From: an uncultured Lysobacter sp.
GTDB lineage: Bacteria; Pseudomonadota; Gammaproteobacteria; Xanthomonadales; Xanthomonadaceae
Assembly (NCBI GenBank): GCA_946480055.1
Contig: CAMLID010000127.1
Coordinates: forward strand, 1-7,233
Length of the DNA stretch: 7,233 nt
Reading direction: 5' to 3'
Shown: positions 1-5,348 of the stretch, piece after piece
Numbering within the stretch: the stretch's first letter is position 1
How the letters are laid out: each line of letters opens with the position of its first letter
Position numbers and translations under genes: made by a program
Notes under the pieces: generated by a model
Seen by the model: the letters and a program-made list of their open reading frames with translations, nothing else
Database searches by the model: none
What the model was told of the DNA's origin: nothing

Positions 1-276
1 CCCCAAGGCAAAGCCGACACGGGATGGCCACGATGCAGCTTCCTGTGGGAGCGACGTGGCTTCCTGTGGGAGCGACGTGAGTCGCGATCGGAGCACCGCG
101 ATACCGAACCTCATCGCGATCGGCGACCACGCATCGCGACTCACGTCGCTCCCGCATAAAGCCAGGGCCGCGCTTCCGCTTCGGGGTAGGAGCGGCGTAA
201 GCCGCGACCGCGCCACCTCGCTTGCGGAGATGACGCGGTCGGGGAAGGATGACGGTCGCGGCTCACGCCGCTCCTA
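1..276. repeat. REP/BIME-like tandem unit, copy 1
   Basis: Non-coding unit that recurs at +276 with about 95% identity by eye. It holds two hairpins. Hairpin A has perfect 21-bp arms at 68-88 and 133-153 around a 44-nt loop. Hairpin B has 27-bp arms at 183-209 and 254-280 with one mismatch; its last four bases belong to the next copy. The arm cores (GGGAGCGACGTGAGTCGCGA and GTAGGAGCGGCGTAAGCCGC) resemble REP-type palindromes that I recall as common in Xanthomonadaceae and pseudomonads. A 21-bp stretch containing the left part of arm A is itself duplicated in tandem (39-59, 60-80). The window starts inside the array, so earlier copies may exist. Such elements usually sit between genes and are mobilised in trans by RAYT (TnpA-REP) transposases; none is visible here. 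Confidence 0.85.
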
Positions 277-553
277 CCCCAAGGCAAAGCCGACACGGGA
301 TGGCCACGATGCAGCTTCCTGTGGGAGCGACCTGGCTTCCTGTGGGAGCGACGTGAATCGCGATCGGAGCACCCGTATTTCGAACATCGCCGCGATCGGC
401 GACCACGCATCGCGACTCACGTCGCTCCCGCATAAAGCCAGGGCCGCGCTTCCGCTTCGGGGTAGGAGCGGCGTAAGCCGCGACCGCGTCACCTCGCTTG
501 CGGAGATGACGCGGTCGGGGGCCGGATGACGGTCGCGGCTCACGCCGCTCCTA
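277..553. repeat. REP/BIME-like tandem unit, copy 2
   Basis: Second copy of the 276-bp unit, one base longer because of an insertion near 521. Hairpin A arms are 344-364 and 409-429, now with one mismatch (G to A at 357). Hairpin B arms are 459-485 and 531-557. Differences from copy 1 concentrate in the loop of hairpin A (8 substitutions within 373-394), while hairpin B is almost unchanged. A short third start (CCCCAGGGCAAAA, from 554) follows and then similarity is lost. The array ends about 50 bp past the stop of the minus-strand membrane protein gene, so its hairpins could stabilise or terminate that transcript. This role is inferred from position only. Confidence 0.85.
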
Positions 554-606
554 CCCCAGGGCAAAACAAGCTGGCGTCTCGGCGCAGCCGGCGCTTTACG
601 CGACCC

Positions 607-1011
607 TCAGCCGCGCTGCTGCCGGCGCAGGCCGAAGTACTGCAGCTCGGCGAACACCGCCACCGCCAGCGCCTGCGCGACCACGAAGGCCACGCCCAGT
701 GCGTTCGGCGCGACCCAGCCGCTGACCAGCAACAGCGCGCTGTCGATCACCCAGCAGGCGTTGATCGCGATCACCGCCCAGGCCTGCGCGGTCGAGATGC
801 GTTCGCGGCTCAGCAGCCAGCCCAGGAAGGCGACGTAGGGCACCAGCAGCAGGCCGGCGCCGAGCAGCAGGTTCTGCGGCAGATGCAGCCACTGCGACAG
901 GGGCACGGCGGCGGCGATCAGCAGCGCGGCCACGGCCGCGGTAGCGACGGCGTCGAGCTGGGTCGCACGGCGCAATAGGTTGGAGGAAGCGGTACGGGCT
1001 ACGGCGTTCAT
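607..1011 (-). CDS. Four-helix integral membrane protein, function unknown
   Basis: 134-residue hydrophobic protein with four probable transmembrane helices at about residues 19-39, 46-68, 74-98 and 102-122. A short, positively charged N-terminus precedes them, and the tail ends in Arg-rich FGLRRQQRG. No catalytic motif or recognised enzyme domain is visible; the composition is Ala/Leu/Val-rich. The ATG at 1011 is preferred because an AGGAG (complement of 1018-1022) lies six bases upstream. An in-frame ATG at 1050 would add 13 residues but would run through the 1036-1049 palindrome. It is divergent from an MmyB-type regulator, and small membrane proteins are often paired this way with their controller, so repression by that neighbour is a reasonable inference. 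I do not know its biochemical role. The REP-like array lies just downstream. Confidence 0.8.
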   Translation of the reverse strand: MNAVARTASSNLLRRATQLDAVATAAVAALLIAAAVPLSQWLHLPQNLLLGAGLLLVPYVAFLGWLLSRERISTAQAWAVIAINACWVIDSALLLVSGWVAPNALGVAFVVAQALAVAVFAELQYFGLRRQQRG

Positions 1012-1035
1012 GGCGTGCTCCTGTCTGGGTCGGTT

Positions 1036-1049
1036 TGGATTCGAATCCA
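1036..1049. promoter_or_regulatory. Perfect 14-bp palindrome, candidate operator
   Basis: TGGATTCGAATCCA is a perfect dyad 24 bp upstream of the membrane-protein ATG and 78 bp upstream of the regulator ATG. A homodimeric XRE-family regulator encoded divergently would be the natural ligand. Binding is inferred from position and symmetry only. Confidence 0.45.
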
Positions 1050-1075
1050 TCTCAACGCGTGGCCGGCCGCCGGTC

Positions 1076-1094
1076 GATTACCTGTGGGGTAATC
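1076..1094. promoter_or_regulatory. Inverted repeat (7-bp arms) in divergent intergenic region
   Basis: GATTACC (1076-1082) and GGTAATC (1088-1094) form perfect arms around the 5-nt spacer TGTGG. It lies 33 bp before the regulator ATG. It could be a second operator, for autoregulation, with the 14-bp dyad serving the membrane gene. The two dyads do not share the same half-site, so one regulator binding both is not obvious. Confidence 0.4.
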
Positions 1095-1127
1095 CCACGC
1101 ATCGCCGCGCTGGGCTATGGTTCGGCC

Positions 1128-1937
1128 ATGAACGCGACCCGACCCGTAGGCGAACAATTGCGCGACTGGCGCCAGCGCCGCCGCCTGACCCAACTGGATC
1201 TGGCCGGCATGGCCGAGATCTCCACCCGCCACGTCAGCTTCATCGAGACCGGACGCTCGCTGCCGAGCCGGGCGATGCTGCTGCGCCTGGCCGATCGCCT
1301 CGACGTGCCGCTGCGCGAACGCAATCAGTTGATGACCGCGGCCGGTCTGGCGCCGATGTACGCGCAGCGCTCGCTCGACGACCCCGCGCTGCACGAAGCC
1401 AACGAAGCGATCCAACTGGTGCTGCATGGACACGAGCCCTACCCCGCGCTGGCCATCGACCGCCACTGGAACCTGCTCGCGGCCAATCGCGCGATCGAAC
1501 GCATGCTGGTGGGCATGCCCGCCGAGCTGCTGCAGCCGCCGGTCAATGTGCTGCGCCTGAGCCTGCATCCGCAGGGGCTGGCACCGCTGATCGTCAACCA
1601 GGCGCAGTGGCGCGCGCACCTGTTGCACCGTCTGCGCCACCAGGCCGACGCCACCGGCGATCCGGTGTTGAGCGAACTGCACGACGAACTCGCCGCCTAC
1701 CCCTGCGCCGACGCCGGCGAGGTCGAGCTGCCGAGCACGCTCAGCGTCGCGATACCGCTGCGTCTGCGCAGCGCCGACGGCGGCGAGCACGCCTACATCA
1801 GCACCACCACCGTGTTCGGCACGCCGCTGGACGTGACCTTGGCGGAACTGGCGATCGAAGCCTTCTTTCCCGCCGACGCCGCCACCGCGCAGGCCTTGCG
1901 CGCGCTGCAAGCGGCCGAAGCCGAGGCCGCGAACTAG
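1128..1937 (+). CDS. XRE-family HTH regulator with MmyB-like ligand-binding domain
   Basis: 269-residue transcription factor. Residues about 7-70 form an XRE helix-turn-helix (start GEQLRDWRQRRRLTQLDLAG, then the recognition region around ISTRHVSFIETGRSLPS). Residues about 100-255 match the MmyB-like ligand-binding region, with the usual PALAIDRHWNLLAAN and NVLRLSLHP stretches and a C-terminal FGTPLDVTLAELAIEAFFPAD. The family is dimeric and is thought to sense small hydrophobic ligands through a PAS-like domain; the ligand here is unknown. The ATG at 1128 starts the protein just before the HTH. A longer frame from 1035 would add 31 residues with no domain and would cross both intergenic dyads, so I reject it. 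No Shine-Dalgarno is visible before 1128, and a TATGGT at 1116-1121 would place transcription start near the ATG, so a leaderless mRNA is possible. It is divergent from the membrane protein, its most likely target, and converges on the PAAR-like gene 24 bp away. Confidence 0.93.
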   Translation: MNATRPVGEQLRDWRQRRRLTQLDLAGMAEISTRHVSFIETGRSLPSRAMLLRLADRLDVPLRERNQLMTAAGLAPMYAQRSLDDPALHEANEAIQLVLHGHEPYPALAIDRHWNLLAANRAIERMLVGMPAELLQPPVNVLRLSLHPQGLAPLIVNQAQWRAHLLHRLRHQADATGDPVLSELHDELAAYPCADAGEVELPSTLSVAIPLRLRSADGGEHAYISTTTVFGTPLDVTLAELAIEAFFPADAATAQALRALQAAEAEAAN

Positions 1938-1961
1938 GCGTGCTGGATGTGCTGGGCGCGG

Positions 1962-2282
1962 CTAGATCGCGCTGACCCGGGTCTGGCAATCCAGCACCAC
2001 CAGCGGCGCGCCGTTGGGCACGCACAGCGAGGGGCTGGTATCGAGCGCGAGCGCCCGCCCGCCGGCGAAGACCCGGGTGGTGCCCGACAGCCACTGCCCG
2101 GCCACGCAGCGCAGCGCCGCGGCCGCGCTGGGCAGGTTGCAGTAGGCGACGGTGTAGGACCCGGCGACCGTGATCACCGCGCGCCCGGACAAAGTCACGC
2201 GGCTGTAGGGCGAGGTCGGCGTGGCCGGCCCGCCGTGCGCGCAGGTCACCGCCGCGCCCAGATGCATCAGCGTGCCGGGCAT
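1962..2282 (-). CDS. PAAR-like spike-tip protein
   Basis: 106-residue protein that I recognise as the PAAR-like partner of short baseplate V proteins in contractile injection systems. It begins MPGTLMHLGAAVTCAHGG and continues with beta-rich segments (RVTLSGRAVITVAGSYTVAYC, then TRVFAGGRALAL and TSPSLCVPNGAPL). This alternation of short strands and glycines suits a small cone that caps a VgrG/gp5 spike. His7, Cys14, His16, Cys48, Cys59, Cys87 and Cys99 are candidates for metal or disulphide ligands; PAAR tips classically bind a metal ion, but which residues do so here is inference. The ATG at 2282 has AGGAG (complement of 2289-2293) six bases upstream. A longer frame reading up to 3260 is only an open-frame artefact across the baseplate gene. 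It lies 41 bp after the baseplate V gene on the same strand, so the two are probably co-transcribed. No toxin extension is fused. Confidence 0.75.
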   Translation of the reverse strand: MPGTLMHLGAAVTCAHGGPATPTSPYSRVTLSGRAVITVAGSYTVAYCNLPSAAAALRCVAGQWLSGTTRVFAGGRALALDTSPSLCVPNGAPLVVLDCQTRVSAI

Positions 2283-2323
2283 GCGCGGCTCCTGTGATCG
2301 GCGGCGGACGCGGCAGGCATCGC

Positions 2324-2878
2324 TCATATCACCGTCAATGCGCCTTCGTTGACCGTCACCATCGGCCCGGTCAGCACGATGCTGGCGCCGCGGCCGTTGC
2401 TGATGGTGATGCCGGCGTCGTTGATCGCGATCATCGCCCCGCTCTGGGTCTTGAGCAGGATGCCGCCGTCGGGCCCGGGCAGGTCGGAGATCGCGATCGC
2501 GTTCTGGCTCGGCGTCTGCAGCACCAGGCTGGGCGCGATCGCCAGGCCGGCATGCGCCAGCGGCGGCAGCTCGGAGGCGTCGACCCAGTAACCGCCGACC
2601 CAGATCGGCAGCTCGGCGTCGCCCTGTTCGAACTCCACCCACACCGGCGCGCCGACCTGCGGCAGCAGGAACACCCCGCTCTGGCGCCCGGCCAACGGCA
2701 CGCAGGGCATGGCCCAGCGGCTCGCGCCGGCGCCGAGCACGTCCGGGACCTGCACCTGGACCCGTCCCAGGCGCAGCGGATCGACGTTGTCGAGCACGAC
2801 GGCGCGGTATTTGCCGTAGTGGCACGGATGCGACGTAGCACCGGGATGTAGCTTCTCCGACCGTGTCTGGAGCGGCAT
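2324..2878 (-). CDS. Phage baseplate assembly protein V / gp5-VgrG-like spike
   Basis: 184-residue protein resembling the OB-fold and beta-helix part of phage gpV, gp5 or VgrG. Residues about 21-98 form the Phage_base_V OB fold: YGKYRAVVLDNVDPLRLGRV, VQVPDVLG, then WAMPCVPLAG, GVFLLPQVGAPVWVEFEQGD and PIWVGGYW. Residues about 118-184 are short repetitive beta strands (LLKTQSGAMIAINDAGITI, IVLTGPMVTV) like a trimeric gp5 beta-helix. It lacks the hub domains of full VgrG, so it is the short spike type seen in some extracellular contractile injection systems. The ATG at 2878 has a GGGA eight bases upstream (complement of 2887-2890). In-frame ATGs at 2914 and 2938 are possible but lack a ribosome site. 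It precedes the PAAR-like gene. Sheath, tube, wedge and ATPase genes are absent from the window. Confidence 0.85.
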   Translation of the reverse strand: MPLQTRSEKLHPGATSHPCHYGKYRAVVLDNVDPLRLGRVQVQVPDVLGAGASRWAMPCVPLAGRQSGVFLLPQVGAPVWVEFEQGDAELPIWVGGYWVDASELPPLAHAGLAIAPSLVLQTPSQNAIAISDLPGPDGGILLKTQSGAMIAINDAGITISNGRGASIVLTGPMVTVNEGALTVI

Positions 2879-2950
2879 ACGGATGGTCCCGAATGTAGTT
2901 CCCCCCGGTCCCATGTCTAGCAACGTCGGCGCGTGCATTTATGGGCCACG

Positions 2951-2966
2951 CGCGCGAATTCGCGCG
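2951..2966. promoter_or_regulatory. Perfect 16-bp palindrome in divergent intergenic region
   Basis: CGCGCGAATTCGCGCG is a perfect dyad between the spike gene (ATG 2878) and the ArsR gene (ATG 3048). It is 72 bp upstream of the spike ATG, so it could be an operator for either side. The alternating CG arms make chance formation in GC-rich DNA fairly likely, so confidence is low. Confidence 0.3.
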
Positions 2967-3011
2967 ACCCGGCGGCCCGAAGCGGCTCCCGGGAATCATT
3001 TCACCGAATGG

Positions 3012-3040
3012 TTGACAATCGCTCCGACCCGGAAGATATT
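3012..3040 (+). promoter_or_regulatory. Sigma-70-type promoter of the ArsR operon
   Basis: A perfect -35 TTGACA (3012-3017) is followed by a 17-bp spacer and a -10-like GATATT (3035-3040, four of six consensus bases). Transcription would start about 3046-3048, at or next to the ATG at 3048, so the transcript would be leaderless or nearly so. The 9-bp sequence ATGGTTGAC occurs at 3008-3016 (over the -35) and again at 3048-3056 (over the start codon). These direct repeats may be regulator contact sites; that is inference. Confidence 0.65.
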
Positions 3041-3047
3041 CAACTCC

Positions 3048-3416
3048 ATGGTTGACTATAAGCCCGAGCGGCTCGACGCCGTCTTCCACGCCCTCGCCGA
3101 CCCGACCCGGCGCGCGATGCTGCGCAGTCTGTCGCGCCAGCCCTGCAGCGTCGGCGAACTCGCCGCTCCGTTCGAGATGTCGCTGGCCGCGGCCTCCAAA
3201 CACATCAAGGTGCTGGAGCGCGCCGGCCTGGTGCAGCGCGAGGTCCAGGGCCGCACCCACCTATGCCGCCTCGACGCGCGGCCGATGCACGGCGGCATGG
3301 AGTGGATGCGCCATTACGAGCGTTTCTGGAACGAACGCCTCGACGCTCTCGACGCCCTGCTGCAAGCCGAAGACCGCGCCGCCGCCGCGACCCGCAAGCG
3401 CAGGAGCAAGCGATGA
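3048..3416 (+). CDS. ArsR-family winged-helix regulator (SRPBCC-associated type)
   Basis: 122-residue repressor-type protein. The winged helix-turn-helix spans about residues 7-78: AVFHALADPTRRAMLRSL, CSVGELAAPFEMSLAAAS as the helix-turn-helix, KHIKVLERAGLVQ as the recognition region, then the wing around EVQGRTHLCRLD. The metal-site motif ELCVCDL of classical ArsR/SmtB sensors is absent; the only cysteines are Cys33 and Cys73. This fits the non-metal subgroup that sits beside AHSA1/SRPBCC genes. The tail is basic (RKRRSKR). The ATG at 3048 matches the usual family start; an upstream ATG at 2883 would add 55 residues and read through the promoter. Its TGA overlaps the next ATG (ATGA, 3413-3416), so translation of the SRPBCC gene is probably coupled. 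It likely represses its own operon. Confidence 0.93.
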   Translation: MVDYKPERLDAVFHALADPTRRAMLRSLSRQPCSVGELAAPFEMSLAAASKHIKVLERAGLVQREVQGRTHLCRLDARPMHGGMEWMRHYERFWNERLDALDALLQAEDRAAAATRKRRSKR

Positions 3417-4402
3417 ACTCCGACGCCCCCATCGTCGTGCGCGTGGTGCGCCGCTTCCAGGCTTCGTCTGAACGCGTCTTCGACGCCTGGCTGGATCCGC
3501 GCATGGCCGCGCGCTTCCTGTACGCGACGCAGGACGGCCGCATGAATCGGTTCGAGATCGATGCGCGCGTCGGCGGCGGCTACACCGTGATCGAAACCCG
3601 CGCGGACGGCGATGCCGCCCACTACGGCCGCTATCTGGAAATCGAACGCCCGCGCCGGCTGGTGTTCACCCTGTCGCTGGACCCGGCCGAGCCCGGCGAC
3701 CGCATCACCCTGGAGCTCGTGCCCGCCGGCGGCGGCTGCGAGCTCACCCTCACCCACGAAATGGCGGCCGAGCACGCGCCCTATGCGCAACGCACCGAAG
3801 CGGGATGGCAGCACATCCTGGCCTCGCTCGCCGAGCTGCTCGCGCCCGTCCCGACCGACCACCGACCTGATCCGGAGGACCCGACCATGAGCGACTACGG
3901 CGTAGTCACCGCTGCCGACACCCTGCGCATCGAGCGCCTGATGCCCGGCCCGATCGAACGGCTATGGAGCTATCTCACCGAATCCGAGAAGCGCCGCACC
4001 TGGATGGCCGCCGGCGAGATCGAACTGCGGCCCGGCGGCCGCGTCGAGCACCTGTTCCGTAATGCCGAACTGACCAACGACGACCCGACTCCGGCCAAGT
4101 ACGCGGCTTACGAGGAGTACCGCAGCGAAGGCCGGGTGATCGACTGCGACCCGCCGCATCGGCTCAGCTACACCTGGGACGGCGATTCGGAGGTGGTGTT
4201 CGAACTGACCCCGAAGAACGACCGCGTGCTGCTGGTGGTCACCCACCGCCGCCTGCCCGACCGCGGCGAAATGGTCAGCGTCGCCGGCGGCTGGCACACC
4301 CACCTCGACCTGCTGCAGGACCTGCTCGAAGGCCGCAGGCCCAGCCATTTCTGGTCCAAGCACACCCAGATCGAGGCGGAGTACGAGCGTCGGATTCCGT
4401 AG
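3413..4402 (+). CDS. Tandem SRPBCC (AHSA1/START-like) fusion protein
   Basis: One uninterrupted frame of 329 residues holding two complete SRPBCC domains. Domain 1 is about residues 5-143 (VRVVRRFQASSERVFDAWLD, then ARFLYATQDG, GGGYTVIETR, ending GWQHILASLAELL). Domain 2 is about 162-329 (LRIERLMPGPIERLWSYLTE, LRPGGRVEHLFRN, PPHRLSYTWDGDSEVVFELT, GGWHTHLDLLQDLLEG). These helix-grip folds bind hydrophobic ligands or act as co-chaperone-like modules; the ligand is unknown. The first ATG has AGGAG at 3402-3406, six bases upstream, and overlaps the ArsR stop. The 15-residue linker (144-158) contains a strong GGAGG and an in-frame ATG at 3887, so domain 2 may also be made alone as a 171-residue protein. 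ArsR-partner SRPBCC proteins are normally single-domain, so this looks like a recent fusion or a stop lost to an indel. A TGA in another frame sits at 3868-3870, just where a separate first gene would end. Confidence 0.85.
   Translation: MNSDAPIVVRVVRRFQASSERVFDAWLDPRMAARFLYATQDGRMNRFEIDARVGGGYTVIETRADGDAAHYGRYLEIERPRRLVFTLSLDPAEPGDRITLELVPAGGGCELTLTHEMAAEHAPYAQRTEAGWQHILASLAELLAPVPTDHRPDPEDPTMSDYGVVTAADTLRIERLMPGPIERLWSYLTESEKRRTWMAAGEIELRPGGRVEHLFRNAELTNDDPTPAKYAAYEEYRSEGRVIDCDPPHRLSYTWDGDSEVVFELTPKNDRVLLVVTHRRLPDRGEMVSVAGGWHTHLDLLQDLLEGRRPSHFWSKHTQIEAEYERRIP
3874..3889 (+). promoter_or_regulatory. Internal Shine-Dalgarno and ATG between the two SRPBCC domains
   Basis: GGAGG (3874-3878) lies eight bases before an in-frame ATG (3887-3889) that begins MSDYGVVTAADTLRIER, a natural SRPBCC N-terminus. 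It is one of the best ribosome sites in the window. It suggests either a relic of two separate genes or active internal initiation producing domain 2 alone. Confidence 0.6.
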
Positions 4403-4406
4403 GACT

Positions 4407-4424
4407 GATCGCACCGGTCCGATC
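4407..4424. promoter_or_regulatory. Near-perfect 18-bp palindrome upstream of the SDR gene
   Basis: GATCGCACCGGTCCGATC reads as a dyad with a single mismatched pair, centred on ACCGGT. It starts four bases after the SRPBCC stop and ends 39 bp before the SDR ATG. It could be an operator for a separate SDR promoter or a transcript hairpin. No T-tract follows, so it is not an intrinsic terminator. Confidence 0.35.
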
Positions 4425-4463
4425 CCGCAACGACTGCACGCGCCTTAGCCACGGAGCCGAACT

Positions 4464-5255
4464 ATGTTGCTCGAACACAAAGTCGCGCTGATCCACGGCG
4501 GTAGCGGCGCCATCGGCGGCGCGGTCGCACGCGCCTTCGCCCGCGAGGGCGCGCAGGTGCACCTGACCGGGCGCAGCCGCGCCAAGCTCGAACGCGTCGC
4601 CGCCGATATCGTCGCCGCCGGCGGTCAGGCCGAGATCGCAATCCTCGACGCGCTCGACCAGAACGCGGTGGACGCCCATGCCGCCGCCGTCGCCGAGGCC
4701 GCCGGCGCCATCGACATCGCGCTCAACGCGATCGGCATTGCGCACGTGCAGGGCACGCCCTTCGCCGAACTCTCGCTGCAGGACTACCTGCAGCCCATCG
4801 CCGACTACAGCCGCAGCAACTTCATCACCGCCCAGGCCGCGGCGCGCCACATGCATCGCGGCGGCGCGATCCTGACCCTGTCCACGCCCGGCTCGCGCAT
4901 AAGCGGAGTCGGCTTCCTCGGCTATGGCACGACCTGCGCGGCGATCGAGGCATTCTCGCGCCTGCTCGCCGCCGAACTCGGCGGCGCCGGCATCCGCGTG
5001 GTCTGCCTGCGCCCGGACGCGATCCCGGAGGCGCTGCCGGTGTCGTACGCGCGCGAAGTGTTCGAAGGCTACGCGCGCCGCAGCGGTGCCACGGTCGAAG
5101 CCATGCTGGCCGAACGGGCGCACAGCGGCACCCTGCTCGGCCGCTTCCCGACCCTGGCCCAGGTCGCCGACTACGCGGCCTTCGTCGCCTCCGACCGCGC
5201 CGGCGCCATGACCGGGGCGATCGCCAACCTCAGCTGCGGCTCGCTGGTCGACTGA
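4464..5255 (+). CDS. Short-chain dehydrogenase/reductase (SDR), YxxxK lysine replaced
   Basis: 263-residue classical-length SDR. The Rossmann nucleotide site is HGGSGAIGGAVARAFA (residues 11-26), with the second strand ending TGRSRAKLE (35-43), where arginines suggest NADP(H) preference. The NAG-like motif is NAIGIA (88-93). The active-site region is LTLSTPGSRISGVGFLGYG, with Tyr154 in the catalytic position, but YGTTC puts Cys158 where Lys is expected. Thr141 or Ser140 occupies the catalytic serine position. The fold continues normally (AAIEAFSRLLAAELGGAGIRVVCLRPDAIPE). It may therefore be a divergent or non-catalytic SDR. GGAG (4453-4456) lies seven bases before the ATG. It follows the SRPBCC gene by 61 bp on the same strand, probably in the ArsR operon, though a separate promoter is possible. 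The substrate is unknown. Confidence 0.9.
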   Translation: MLLEHKVALIHGGSGAIGGAVARAFAREGAQVHLTGRSRAKLERVAADIVAAGGQAEIAILDALDQNAVDAHAAAVAEAAGAIDIALNAIGIAHVQGTPFAELSLQDYLQPIADYSRSNFITAQAAARHMHRGGAILTLSTPGSRISGVGFLGYGTTCAAIEAFSRLLAAELGGAGIRVVCLRPDAIPEALPVSYAREVFEGYARRSGATVEAMLAERAHSGTLLGRFPTLAQVADYAAFVASDRAGAMTGAIANLSCGSLVD

Positions 5256-5348
5256 GCGCGATCGGGCGCGCCTCGTCCGGGCGCTACCCGACGGCGACGG
5301 CGCGCATCCGCGTTATCCTCGTCGCCTGACTCTTCAGGGACGAACCCG

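Noticed and set aside
56..529. 157-residue open frame across the left repeat array
   Set aside because: Its protein is just the two repeat units translated (SCGSDVSRDRS and LPLRGRSGVSRDR recur), and it lies wholly in hairpin DNA, so it is not a gene.
1036..1049. TTCGAATCC resembling a tRNA T-arm, possible attachment site
   Set aside because: No acceptor stem, CCA, anticodon arm or integrase is nearby, and the string is better explained as a palindrome.
2883..3047. Upstream start for the ArsR gene at 2883
   Set aside because: It would add 55 residues without domain character and translate through the -35/-10 promoter.
1962..3260. 432-residue minus-strand frame
   Set aside because: Only its last 106 codons are the PAAR-like gene. 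The rest is out of frame with the spike gene and antisense to the ArsR gene, and is low-complexity Arg/Ala/Gly.
5256..5348. Terminator after the SDR gene
   Set aside because: GC-rich partial dyads are present but no stable stem followed by a T-tract was found.
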